DNA of 39,569 nt. Origin: Aquisalimonas sp. (lineage in GTDB: Bacteria > Pseudomonadota > Gammaproteobacteria > Nitrococcales > Aquisalimonadaceae). The stretch's first letter is position 1. Each line of letters begins with the position of its first letter. The DNA lies in NCBI GenBank assembly GCA_007126095.1, contig SLBZ01000036.1, positions 1 to 39,569 of the forward strand. Direction: 5' to 3'. Positions 9,545 to 17,870 of the stretch are shown here, piece after piece. A program made the position numbers and the translations under genes. The notes beneath the pieces are model-generated. The model worked only from the letters and a program-made list of their open reading frames with translations. It made no database searches and was not told where the DNA came from.

Positions 9545-10482
9545 CCGCGCCACGCGGCCAACGCGGCGTCGCCCTGATCACCGCCCTGCTCGCGGTGGCG
9601 CTGGTCACAGTGCTCGCGGTGGAACTGGTCAGCCGGCAGCACATGGACATCCGCCGCACCCAGAACCTCCTGGCCCGGGATCAGGCCTACGCCTATGCCC
9701 GGGGCGTGGAGGAGTGGGCCATTGCCATGCTGGTGGAGGACCGCCGGCAGAACGACCACGCCGTGGACCACCTCAACGAGCCCTGGGCCCAGGCGATCAC
9801 GCCGCCCCCGTTTGAAGGCGCAACCATGCGCCTGCGGCTGGAGGACCTGCAGGGACGGTTCAATATCAACACACTGGTCACAGGCCCCGGCGAAGACGAC
9901 GAAACGGCAGGCGAGCAGCTCACCGCACTGCTGCTGGCGCTTGAAATCGAGCCGCCCCTCGTCCAGGCAGCCGCGGACTGGATCGACGTGGCCCCCGAGG
10001 TGCGCTTCCCCGACGGCGCCGGAGACGACTGGTACTCGCGGCTGGATCCGCCCTACCGGGTCGCCAACCGCCCCATGGCCAGCGCCTCCGAGCTGCGGCT
10101 GGTGCGCGAGGTCGACGACGCCCAGTGGCGACGCATGGCCCCGTACGTCACCGCCCTGCCCGAGGCAACGCCGATCAACGTCAACACCGCACCACCGCCC
10201 GTGCTCCAGGCCGTGGCGCCTGGGCTGTCGGCCGATGCGGCCGAGGACCTGGCGGCCGACCGACCGGAAGACGGCTGGGAATCCGTGGACGCATTCCTCG
10301 CACACCCGGCGGTCGCCGGCGCCGCGCTCGAACCGGGACACCTGAGCGTCGGCAGCAACTATTTCCTCCTGCGCAGCGAGATCTCCCTCGGCCGGGTTAC
10401 CATCCGCACCGAGAGCGTGGTCTATCGCCAGGGGGAAACCGGCGGCGCCGTGATCATGCGCCGGCAGGGATTCTTCGATTGA
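9541..10482 (+). CDS. gspK: Minor pseudopilin GspK
   Basis: 313 residues from the GTG at 9541, which overlaps the gspJ stop. The leader MTAPRGQRG precedes VALITALLAVALVTVLA. It lacks the Glu at +5 present in the other pseudopilins, which is normal for GspK and fits its position at the very tip. The family motifs DLQGRFNINTL, ADWIDVAPEVR and INVNTAPPPVLQA are present. The larger globular domain and length match the GspK family. Confidence 0.95.
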   Translation: MTAPRGQRGVALITALLAVALVTVLAVELVSRQHMDIRRTQNLLARDQAYAYARGVEEWAIAMLVEDRRQNDHAVDHLNEPWAQAITPPPFEGATMRLRLEDLQGRFNINTLVTGPGEDDETAGEQLTALLLALEIEPPLVQAAADWIDVAPEVRFPDGAGDDWYSRLDPPYRVANRPMASASELRLVREVDDAQWRRMAPYVTALPEATPINVNTAPPPVLQAVAPGLSADAAEDLAADRPEDGWESVDAFLAHPAVAGAALEPGHLSVGSNYFLLRSEISLGRVTIRTESVVYRQGETGGAVIMRRQGFFD

Positions 10483-10507
10483 GCAGCGTATCCATGGAGA
10501 GCGACCG

Positions 10508-11713
10508 ATGACCCCGACACTGCTGCTGCGGCTGCTCCCCGGCGACACCGGTCACGCCCGGTGGGCCGCCACCGACCGGGACGGCCAGGTGGAAGCCCGC
10601 GGCCATGACGCGCTGGACACGCTCGCCGACCGCGCGGGCGGGCGCAGAGTCGTGGCCCTGGTGCCCACCGAGGAGATCCTGCTAACCCACGTCACCATCC
10701 CCACCCGCAACCACCAGAAGCGCCTGCAGGCGATCCCCTTCGTTCTGGAGGATCAGCTGGTGGGTGACATAGACGACCTGCATTTTGCCACGGGCGCCCC
10801 GGACGCGGCGGGCACCAGCACCGTTGCCGTGGTGGCGCACGAGCGAATGCGCGCCTGGACTGACGCCCTGGATCAGGCCGGGCTGGCGCCTGCGCACATG
10901 ACTGCCGACGCCCTGGCGCTGCCGGAGCACGGGGATGCCTGGACGGCGCTGATGGAAGGCGGGCGTTTCGTGGTGCGCACCGGTGCTGATACCGGCTTCG
11001 CCGGCGAAACGGAGAACCTGGCGGTCCTGCTGGAGGCGGCTCTGGCCGAGCACGCGGAGCCAGCACCACAGAAGCTGGTGACTTTCGGCGATGCGCCTCC
11101 CGGGACTGCGGCGCTCCCGCTCCCCGTGGAGCCCGCCGACCGCCCACCGGACGCGGCACTGGCCGACCGGGTGAGTCGCGGCGCGCTGGAGCTGCGTCAG
11201 GGCACCCACGCCGTGGCCAGCACAGGCCATGCCCGCTGGCGGCCGTGGCTGCCGGCGGCGGCGCTGCTGGTGGCGTTCCTGCTGGTGGACACCAGCCGGG
11301 TGCTGGTGGAACGCTGGCAACTGCAGGGCGAGCTGGCCGACCTGGAGGCGCGGGTCGAATCGGTGTTCCGCGACGTCTTCCCCGACGCCAACCGGGTGGT
11401 GGCCCCGCGTTCGCGCATGGAAACGCGCCTGGAGCAGGTCCGGGGCGGCGATACCGCCGGTGGCGGCGACCTGCTGGATACCCTGCTCGCCCTCGGCCCG
11501 CATATCCGGCAGGCGGACGGGCTGCAGCTGGGCAGCCTCAACTGGCGCGGCGACACCCTGGAGCTCGACGTGGACGCCGGCTCGTTGCAGCAGCTCGACC
11601 GCCTGAAGCAGACCCTGGATGACGAGAACGGCTTCAGCGCGGAAATCCGCCAGGCCCGATCGGAGGACGATACCGTCCAGGGCCGTGTCATCATCCGCAG
11701 GGAGGCCTCATGA
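10508..11713 (+). CDS. gspL: Type II secretion system protein GspL
   Basis: Inner-membrane protein of 401 residues whose cytoplasmic actin-like domain recruits GspE. The conserved segment AIPFVLEDQLVGDIDDLHFA is near residues 75-95. One membrane segment at about 244-262 (LPAAALLVAFLLVDTSRV) leads to a periplasmic ferredoxin-like domain. It starts 25 bp after gspK and overlaps gspM by 4 bases. Confidence 0.94.
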   Translation: MTPTLLLRLLPGDTGHARWAATDRDGQVEARGHDALDTLADRAGGRRVVALVPTEEILLTHVTIPTRNHQKRLQAIPFVLEDQLVGDIDDLHFATGAPDAAGTSTVAVVAHERMRAWTDALDQAGLAPAHMTADALALPEHGDAWTALMEGGRFVVRTGADTGFAGETENLAVLLEAALAEHAEPAPQKLVTFGDAPPGTAALPLPVEPADRPPDAALADRVSRGALELRQGTHAVASTGHARWRPWLPAAALLVAFLLVDTSRVLVERWQLQGELADLEARVESVFRDVFPDANRVVAPRSRMETRLEQVRGGDTAGGGDLLDTLLALGPHIRQADGLQLGSLNWRGDTLELDVDAGSLQQLDRLKQTLDDENGFSAEIRQARSEDDTVQGRVIIRREAS

Positions 11714-12195
11714 GACAGTGGTGGCAGGGGCTCGCCCCCCGGGAGCGGCGCGTGCTGATACTGGGCGGGGGCGCGCTGGTGGTGATTCTCTACATCTTCG
11801 CCCTGCGCCTGCCCGCCGAACGCGCGGTGGCCGACCTGGACGAGCGGGTTGCCCAGGAACGCGCGCTGGCCGGTTGGATGGAACAGACCCGGGACCGCAT
11901 TCTCGCCCTGCAGGGCGAAGCGCCCGCCGACCCGGACGCCGCCGACCGGGATCAGGCGCTGTTCTCACTGGCGGACCAGAGTGCCCGGGAGCACGGTTTC
12001 GGATCGCAGCTCGCGCGCATCGAACCCGCCGGTGAGGACGGCGCCCGTGTAAACTTTGAAGGCATCGCCTTCGATGCGCTGATCCGCTGGCTCGTCCACC
12101 TGCGCCAGACCTACGGCGTCACTGCCGATCAGGTCACCGTCCGGCGCGCCGGTGAAGAAGGGCGCGTGGACGCACAACTGCTTCTGGAGCCGTGA
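11710..12195 (+). CDS. gspM: Type II secretion system protein GspM
   Basis: 161 residues. The N-terminus WWQGLAPRERRVLILGG is characteristic of GspM, followed by one membrane segment at about 16-33 and a coiled, then ferredoxin-like, periplasmic part. It pairs with GspL in the platform. The start overlaps the gspL stop and the stop overlaps the gspN ATG. Confidence 0.93.
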   Translation: MRQWWQGLAPRERRVLILGGGALVVILYIFALRLPAERAVADLDERVAQERALAGWMEQTRDRILALQGEAPADPDAADRDQALFSLADQSAREHGFGSQLARIEPAGEDGARVNFEGIAFDALIRWLVHLRQTYGVTADQVTVRRAGEEGRVDAQLLLEP

Positions 12196-12989
12196 TGAAG
12201 CGACGTATCGCTCTGATCGCGCTGGGCGTGACGGTCTTCCTCGTCACGCTGGCGCTCACCATTCCCGCGTCCCAGGCCTACCGGCTGCTGGAAGGGGATC
12301 TGCCGCTGGACGCCATGGAACTGCAGGGCAACCTGCTGGACGGCGGTGCGGACACCGTGGTGATCGAGGGGGTCCGCATCGACCAGCTCCGCTGGCGCCT
12401 GGACACCTCGGCACTCCGCAGCGCCCGAGTGGCCTACCACGTCTCCGGCCAGGTGGCCGACGGCCGGTTCAGCGGCCACGTCAGCCCGGGAACCGACGGC
12501 CGGGTCACGCTCAGCGACGTGCGCGCCGAGATCGGCGCGGACGCACTGGTGCGGCTGGTGGGCGAGACTCACTACCCGGCAACCCTGGGTGGCCGGGTGG
12601 ATGCCTACATCCGTGACGCCGAACTCCGCGACGGGCAACCGGCCCGGCTGAACGGCATCGTCAACTGGACCAGTGCCAGCGTCACGGCCCTGGGCGAGAC
12701 TGTCCCCCTCGGCAGCTTCGGCGCACGCGCCGAGACCACGCCGGGCGGCGGCCTGCGCAGTGACCTGCGCAACACCGAAGAGGGCCCGTTGGACGTGGAC
12801 GGCATGATCGAACTGGCGCTGGACGGTACCATGACCGGAACGACACGGGTGGCCACGACCGATGCGGCCAGCGAGGAGCTCCTGCAGGGCATGATGGCGC
12901 TGGGCATCCCCGACCCCACGGAGTCGCTGGACATCCGTTTCGAGGGCAACATCAACAACCCCATGGGCTTCCAGGGGCGGCTTCAGTAA
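12195..12989 (+). CDS. gspN: Type II secretion system protein GspN
   Basis: 264 residues from the ATG at 12195 (a GTG one codon earlier is also possible). An N-terminal membrane anchor (ALIALGVTVFLVTLALTIPASQ) precedes a beta-rich periplasmic region with the pattern LQGNLLDGGADTVVIEGVRI...LRWRLD. GspN is an accessory subunit absent from many type II systems; its exact role is unsettled. It closes the gsp gene set, and nudE follows after 16 bp. Confidence 0.88.
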   Translation: MKRRIALIALGVTVFLVTLALTIPASQAYRLLEGDLPLDAMELQGNLLDGGADTVVIEGVRIDQLRWRLDTSALRSARVAYHVSGQVADGRFSGHVSPGTDGRVTLSDVRAEIGADALVRLVGETHYPATLGGRVDAYIRDAELRDGQPARLNGIVNWTSASVTALGETVPLGSFGARAETTPGGGLRSDLRNTEEGPLDVDGMIELALDGTMTGTTRVATTDAASEELLQGMMALGIPDPTESLDIRFEGNINNPMGFQGRLQ

Positions 12990-13005
12990 CCGGACACGCG
13001 AACCA

Positions 13006-13578
13006 ATGGCAGACAAACCCGAGATTCTCGACACCCGCACCGTGGCGCAGTCACAGCTCTTCCGCGTGGAGGCGGTGGACCTGCGTTTCAGTAACGGCGC
13101 CGAGGTCACCTTCGAGCGCATGCGCGGCTCCGGCCGGGTGGGCGCGGTGATCATCGTACCGGTAACAGGCGACGGCACCCTCAAACTCATCCGCGAGTAC
13201 GGCGTCGGCACCGAGCGCTACGAACTGGGGCTTCCCAAGGGCCGTGTGGAACCGGGCGAGGACATGCTGGTCGCCGCCAACCGCGAGATCATGGAAGAGA
13301 TCGGCTACGCCGCCGAGCGACTCACGCCCCTGCGCGCGCTGAGCCTCGCCCCCGGCTACTTCGGTCATCGTACCCAGGTGGTGCTTGCCGAAGGGCTCTA
13401 CCCTGACCCGGCGCCCGGCGACGAACCGGAGCCGCTGGAAGTGGTGGACTGGCCGCTGGCCGATCTGGAATCCCTGGTGCTGGAGGACGAGTTCAGCGAG
13501 GGCCGCTCCATCGCCGCGCTCTATCTTGCCCGCGACTTCCTCCGCCAGCGGGAAGGGGGAGGCGGCACGCTCCGGTGA
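13006..13578 (+). CDS. nudE: ADP compounds hydrolase NudE
   Basis: Nudix hydrolase of 190 residues that cleaves ADP-ribose, Ap3A and NADH-type substrates in characterised relatives. The Nudix box starts at about residue 79 (GRVEPGE, then REIMEEIGY) and is complete. It lies 16 bp after gspN and overlaps cysQ (GTGA), so it probably shares the secretion operon transcript. The nudE-cysQ pair is a common gammaproteobacterial arrangement and implies shared nucleotide housekeeping rather than secretion. Confidence 0.93.
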   Translation: MADKPEILDTRTVAQSQLFRVEAVDLRFSNGAEVTFERMRGSGRVGAVIIVPVTGDGTLKLIREYGVGTERYELGLPKGRVEPGEDMLVAANREIMEEIGYAAERLTPLRALSLAPGYFGHRTQVVLAEGLYPDPAPGDEPEPLEVVDWPLADLESLVLEDEFSEGRSIAALYLARDFLRQREGGGGTLR

Positions 13579-14390
13579 ATCAGCAGACCCTGCGACGACT
13601 GTTGCCCCAGGCCTGCCAGCTCGCCCGGCAGGCAGGCGTGGTCATCATGGGGATCTACCGTCAGGGCTTCGACGTGGACACCAAGGCGGACACCACGCTG
13701 ATCACCCCGGCGGATCGCCGCGCCAACGCACTGCTGCGCCACGGCCTGGCCCGGCTCGGCCCCGAGCTGCCCATCGTCTCCGAAGAGACCGCCCCGCCAC
13801 CCTTCAGCGAGCGGCGTGGCTGGCGGCGTTACTGGCTGCTGGATCCGCTGGACGGCACCCGCGAGTTCGTGCGCCGGTCGGATCAGTTCACCGTCAACAT
13901 CGCACTGGTGGAGGATCACCGCCCGGTGCTGGGCATCGTGCACGCACCCGCCCTCGGGCAGACGTGGTTCGGCGGGCCGGACCTGGGGGCGTTCCGGCAG
14001 GCGGAGGGCGGCGAACCCGTCCCCATCCGCACCTCCCCCCAGGCGCGCGACCCGCTGCGCGTGGTGCTCGGCCGCAGCAACCCGGGGCCGCGGACCCGCG
14101 GCACCCTGGCGCGCCTGCCGGAGCACGCCACCGATGTGTGGGGGGCATCGCTGAAGTTCTGTCTCATTGCCGAAGGTCGCGCCGACTTCTTTCCCCGCTA
14201 CGGCCCCATCTCGGAGTGGGACATGGGCGCGCCCCAGGCGATTCTGGAGGCAGCCGGCGGCTACATCACGGACATGCGCGATCTCGCCCCGGTCCGTTAC
14301 AACACGCGGGACGCACTCACCACCAGCGACATCCTCGCATTCGCGGACGACCGGGTGGATTGGCGTAAATACCTGGGGCAGGGGGAATGA
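13575..14390 (+). CDS. cysQ: 3'(2'),5'-bisphosphate nucleotidase CysQ
   Basis: 271 residues. Removes the 3'-phosphate from PAP or PAPS, recycling the by-product of sulfate assimilation. It belongs to the inositol monophosphatase fold. The metal-binding motifs are visible: VSEET, DPLDGTREF with Asp90 and Asp93, and EWDMGAPQAIL. The start is a GTG overlapping the nudE stop. The gene ends 20 bp before a cluster of hairpin repeats that separates it from the converging DUF2007 gene. Confidence 0.95.
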   Translation: MNQQTLRRLLPQACQLARQAGVVIMGIYRQGFDVDTKADTTLITPADRRANALLRHGLARLGPELPIVSEETAPPPFSERRGWRRYWLLDPLDGTREFVRRSDQFTVNIALVEDHRPVLGIVHAPALGQTWFGGPDLGAFRQAEGGEPVPIRTSPQARDPLRVVLGRSNPGPRTRGTLARLPEHATDVWGASLKFCLIAEGRADFFPRYGPISEWDMGAPQAILEAAGGYITDMRDLAPVRYNTRDALTTSDILAFADDRVDWRKYLGQGE

Positions 14391-14410
14391 CCGGCGGATT
14401 GGGTAGCGTG

Positions 14411-14551
14411 ATGGTGGACCTGAAGGTCCACCCTACGGGTGAGAGCGCCGCGGCCGCATTGAGGCGTAGGGTGGACGTTTACGTCCACCATCAGGCCGCG
14501 GCCGGCATTCCGCCGGGCTGGCTGCGTAGGGTGGACCTTCAGGTCCACCAT
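14411..14551. repeat. REPIN-like hairpin repeat cluster, locus 1 (3 copies)
   Basis: Three copies at 14411-14437 (forward), 14465-14491 (reverse) and 14525-14551 (reverse). Each is a near-perfect palindrome with 9-bp arms GGTGGACCT / AGGTCCACC around two bases, plus a CTACG tail on one side and an AT on the other. The middle copy has arms GGTGGACGT / ACGTCCACC: one base changed in each arm so that pairing is kept. The cluster fills the gap between the converging cysQ and DUF2007 genes and could end transcription in both directions. Confidence 0.85.
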
Positions 14552-14559
14552 GACGCCAC

Positions 14560-14883
14560 TCAACCATCGTTTTCCGGCTTGCGCCCGCCGCAATTCCAGC
14601 ACTGCGCAAACTGCGGCTCCAGCTCCTCACCACACCCGGAGCAACGCCAGTTGCGCTCGCCGGAGGGGGTGTCGTCCAAAGCCGCGGCGACAATGCGCTC
14701 GGCGCGTTCGTAGTCGATCTCCCGCTCCACCCACAGCTCCGGCCAGACGGCCGTGGGCGGCAACTCCCCGGCCGCGCCGGCAAGCCCCATGTTGCGGGTC
14801 GTGCAGCGGATGCCCTCGGTCTCCAGCAGGTTGCGCACGTGTCCCACCATCAGCGGGCTGTGGGCACTGTAGACGCGCTTCAT
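14560..14883 (-). CDS. DUF2007 protein with C-terminal zinc ribbon
   Basis: 107 residues. The N-terminal half (VYSAHSPLMVGHVRNLLE, EGI, LPPTAVWPELWV) looks like the DUF2007 'putative signal-transducing' fold, a small ferredoxin-like domain. The C-terminus has two Cys pairs, CSGC and CWNC, about 14 residues apart, forming a zinc ribbon. It is 42 bp downstream of ackA on the same strand and may be the last gene of that operon. Function unknown. Confidence 0.8.
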   Translation of the reverse strand: MKRVYSAHSPLMVGHVRNLLETEGIRCTTRNMGLAGAAGELPPTAVWPELWVEREIDYERAERIVAAALDDTPSGERNWRCSGCGEELEPQFAQCWNCGGRKPENDG

Positions 14884-14925
14884 GGTGACGGCCTCCCTCG
14901 CGGACGGACCAGCCCGCTTGCGCGT

Positions 14926-16095
14926 CTACCATAACAGCGACCGGGCGTGGCGGGCGATCATGCCCTCCTCGTCCGTGGGCAGCACCAGCACTGGCGCGCT
15001 GTCTGCGGCGCTGATGAACAGGGCGTTGGCCTCATTGGCAGGAGCGCTCAGCGCCAGGCCGAGGCTGCCCAGGCGATCGACGATGCCGGCGCGCACCGCC
15101 GGGGCGTTCTCGCCCACACCGGCGGTGAACACCAGCGCATCCACGCCGTCCAGCGCCACGGCCAGGGAGCCAATCTCCCGCGCCGCCCGGTAGCAGTAGG
15201 TCTCGACCGCCTCCGCCGCTTCCGGGGCGTCGCTGGCCAACAGCTCGCGCATGTCGTGACTGATGCCGGACATGCCCAGCAGGCCGGAGCGGTGGTAGAG
15301 CATGTCCTGCACGTCCTCACGGCTCATGCCCTGCTCCAGCAGATAGAGCACCACGCCCGGATCCAGGGCGCCGCAACGCTGGCCCATGGGCAGGCCGTCC
15401 AGGGCGGTGAATCCCATGCTGGTGGCCACACTGCGGCCATCGCGCATGGCACAGAGGCTGGCGCCGTTGCCAAGATGCGCGGCAATCACCCGCCCGGGCG
15501 CAATGCGCGGGTGCGCCTCGCGCAATGCCGTGGCGATGGCCTCGTAGGACAGCCCGTGAAAGCCGTACCGGATCACGCCGCGCTCCCCCCACTCACGCGG
15601 CAGGGCGAAGCGCTGGGCCACGGCGTCCTGGGTGCGGTGGAAGGCGGTATCGAAGCAGGCTACCTGCGGCAGGTCCGGGCGCAGATCGGCGAGAATCCGC
15701 ACCGGCGCCAGATTGTGGGGCTGGTGCAGCGGGGCAAGGCTGCTCAGGGACTCCAGCGCGGCGGTGTTGTCTTCGGTGAGCCGCACCGGCGCGTGGAAGT
15801 CGACACCGCCGTGCACCACCCGGTGCCCCGCGGCCAGCAGGTTCTCGTAGCCCACCGTCTCGTCCAGCCAACCCAGCAGCCGCTCCAGGGCAGAGCGATG
15901 ATCGCTGTCCTTCAGCGCCTCGTCGGCGACCACCCCGCCGTCGGCGTCGCGCACCCGAAAGCGCGCCTGTTCGCCGCCGAGGCCATCGGCCTGACCGCGC
16001 CAGCGATTCACCGGCGGTTCACCATCGCCATAAACGGCGAACTTGATGCTGGACGAGCCGGCATTGAGCACCAGCAGACTGGACGCGTCGCTCAT
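14926..16095 (-). CDS. ackA: Acetate kinase
   Basis: 389 residues. Interconverts acetyl phosphate plus ADP with acetate plus ATP. The N-terminal phosphate-binding signature LVLNAGSSSIKF and the second signature in the RVIAAHLGNGASLCA region are intact, as are GMSGISHDMRELL and FTAGVGENAP. It overlaps the pta gene by 4 bases (ATGA), so the two are translationally coupled. It makes the acetyl-CoA to acetate overflow or acetate uptake route together with Pta. Confidence 0.96.
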   Translation of the reverse strand: MSDASSLLVLNAGSSSIKFAVYGDGEPPVNRWRGQADGLGGEQARFRVRDADGGVVADEALKDSDHRSALERLLGWLDETVGYENLLAAGHRVVHGGVDFHAPVRLTEDNTAALESLSSLAPLHQPHNLAPVRILADLRPDLPQVACFDTAFHRTQDAVAQRFALPREWGERGVIRYGFHGLSYEAIATALREAHPRIAPGRVIAAHLGNGASLCAMRDGRSVATSMGFTALDGLPMGQRCGALDPGVVLYLLEQGMSREDVQDMLYHRSGLLGMSGISHDMRELLASDAPEAAEAVETYCYRAAREIGSLAVALDGVDALVFTAGVGENAPAVRAGIVDRLGSLGLALSAPANEANALFISAADSAPVLVLPTDEEGMIARHARSLLW

Positions 16096-17048
16096 GGCTG
16101 GCGACCCTCCCGATAGTAGGCGGCAAGAAGCAGCGCGATGGCGCAGGACGCGGTGCGCGAGAAGACATCATCGGCGCGGCTGGTGAGCACGATAGGCACC
16201 CGCGCGCCGAGCACGATACCGGCGGCCTCGGCCTCCGCCAGGTAGTGCAGCTGCTTGCCCAGCATGTTGGCGGACTCCAGGTCCGGCGCCAGCAGCACGT
16301 CCGCCCGGCCGGCCACCTCGGAGCGGATGCCCTTGGTCTGCGCCGCCTCCTCGGAGATGGCATTGTCGAATCCCAGCGGCCCATCCAGCCGACCACCACG
16401 GATCTGATCGCGGTCGGCCATCTTGCACAGGGCCGCGGCGTCGATGGTGGAGCGGATCTGCGGGTTGACCTCCTCCGTGGCGGAGAGGATGGCCACGCGC
16501 GGGCTGTCCACACCCAGGGCCTGGGCCAGTTCAATGACGTTGCGGCAGATGTCCGCCTTGGTGGTGAGATCGGGGCTGATGTTCAGCGCCGAATCGGTGA
16601 TCAGCAGCGGCCGCGGGTAGGTGGGCACGTCCATGGCCCAGACGTGGCTCATGCGCCGGTCGGTGCGCAGACCGCCCCGTCGGGCGACCACCGCCTGCAT
16701 CATCTCGTCGGTGTGCAGTTTGCCCTTCATGAGCGCTGCCACGTCGCCCGTGGCCGCCATGCGCACGGCCGTCTCGGCGGCCTCGTGGCTGTGCTCGGTG
16801 GCAACGATCTCCGCGTCGCCCAGTTCCAGGCCCGCGCTCTCGGCACAGGCACGGATCTTCGCTTCCGGCCCGACCAGCACCGGTTCGATCAGCCCCCGCC
16901 GGGCCGCTTCCATGGCGCCTGCGAGGCTCGGCTCGTCCACCGGATGAACCACGGCGGTACGCAGGGCCGGGAGCCCCTCGGCCATCTGCAGAAGGCGCGT
17001 GAGCTGGCGCCGGGGCTCTCCGTGGTGTGCGGTCTGCTTGTTGCTCAT
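16092..17048 (-). CDS. pta: Phosphate acetyltransferase (short form)
   Basis: 318 residues, the catalytic PTA/PTB domain alone, without the long N-terminal regulatory part of enterobacterial Pta. Motifs include VLVGPEAKIRACA, DVAALMKGKLHTDEMM, VAILSATEEVNPQ, DGPLGFDNAIS and LLAPDLESANML. In many bacteria this domain is fused behind a MaoC hydratase ('bifunctional enoyl-CoA hydratase/phosphate acetyltransferase'). Here the hydratase (19587-20012) is a separate gene in the same operon. Substrate could be acetyl- or butyryl-CoA; the coupled ackA favours acetyl. ATG at 17048 has GGGAG before it. Confidence 0.88.
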   Translation of the reverse strand: MSNKQTAHHGEPRRQLTRLLQMAEGLPALRTAVVHPVDEPSLAGAMEAARRGLIEPVLVGPEAKIRACAESAGLELGDAEIVATEHSHEAAETAVRMAATGDVAALMKGKLHTDEMMQAVVARRGGLRTDRRMSHVWAMDVPTYPRPLLITDSALNISPDLTTKADICRNVIELAQALGVDSPRVAILSATEEVNPQIRSTIDAAALCKMADRDQIRGGRLDGPLGFDNAISEEAAQTKGIRSEVAGRADVLLAPDLESANMLGKQLHYLAEAEAAGIVLGARVPIVLTSRADDVFSRTASCAIALLLAAYYREGRQP

Positions 17049-17063
17049 GCCTGCTCCCAGGGT

Positions 17064-17837
17064 TCAGCCGACGATGTGGTAGCCGGCGTCAATGTAGGTC
17101 GTATTGCCGGTCAGGGTCTTCGCCCGGTCGCTGACCAGCAGGGCGGCCATGGCACCGACGTCGTCAATGTCGGCGAGGCTGTCCTGCGGTGCCCGTTCCC
17201 GGGCCCGTTCCAGCAGTTCGTCGAAGCGGTTGATGCCGGACGCCGCGCGCGTCTTCAGAGGCCCGGGCGACAGCGCATGCACGCGGATACCACGCGGGCC
17301 GAGCTCAGCGGCGGCATAACGGACACTCGCCTCCAGCGCCGCTTTCACCGGCCCCATGAGGTTATAGTCGTCTACCACCTTTTCCGCCCCGTAGAAGCTC
17401 ACGGTCAGCAATGCGCCGCCCTCCCGCATCAGGGGCTCGGCCAAGCGCGCCATGCGCAGAAAGCTGTGGCAGGAGACGTCCATGGCCTGCAGAAAGCCGG
17501 CCTGGCTGCAGTCCACCACCCGCCTGTGCAGGTCCTCGCGCGGGGCGAACGCAATGGAGTGGAGCAGGAAATCCAGCCCGCCCCAGTGCTGCTCAATGCG
17601 CTGGAAGAGCGCCTCGAGCTGGCCCTCTTCCCGCACGTCGCACGGCTCGAACAGCGACGCGCCGACCCGGCGCGCCAGCGGCTCCACGTGGGGGCGGGCC
17701 TTGTCGTTGACGTAGGTCAGGGCCAGCTCGGCACCGAGGTCGCGAAACGCCTTTGCACAGGCCCAGGCGATGGAGTCTTCGTTGGCGACACCGACCACGA
17801 GACCGCGTTTGCCGTGCAGCGAGAGAAACTCCGACAT
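17064..17837 (-). CDS. fabI: Enoyl-ACP reductase (NADH) FabI
   Basis: 257 residues. Reduces trans-2-enoyl-ACP in the last step of fatty acid elongation. The NADH-binding Rossmann motif is the FabI type (GLVVGVANEDSIAWACAKAF). The catalytic Tyr158-x6-Lys165 (YNLMGPVK) is intact. It is 15 bp upstream of pta. A fabI copy joined to pta-ackA is known from rhizobia and others, where it is often a second FabI paralogue; whether another fabI exists here cannot be told. Confidence 0.93.
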   Translation of the reverse strand: MSEFLSLHGKRGLVVGVANEDSIAWACAKAFRDLGAELALTYVNDKARPHVEPLARRVGASLFEPCDVREEGQLEALFQRIEQHWGGLDFLLHSIAFAPREDLHRRVVDCSQAGFLQAMDVSCHSFLRMARLAEPLMREGGALLTVSFYGAEKVVDDYNLMGPVKAALEASVRYAAAELGPRGIRVHALSPGPLKTRAASGINRFDELLERARERAPQDSLADIDDVGAMAALLVSDRAKTLTGNTTYIDAGYHIVG

Positions 17838-17870
17838 GCATGCCCTCCTGTTTCAGGGTCCGGAGCAAGG

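Noticed and set aside
14411..14551. Hairpin repeats taken as a CRISPR array
   Set aside because: Copies occur in both orientations with uneven spacers, are palindromic over their length, and no cas gene is present.
14297..14602. Open frame giving VDLKVHPT-type peptides across the repeats
   Set aside because: The peptide is the translation of the hairpin repeat and recurs at each locus; it overlaps cysQ and the DUF2007 gene and has no start signal.
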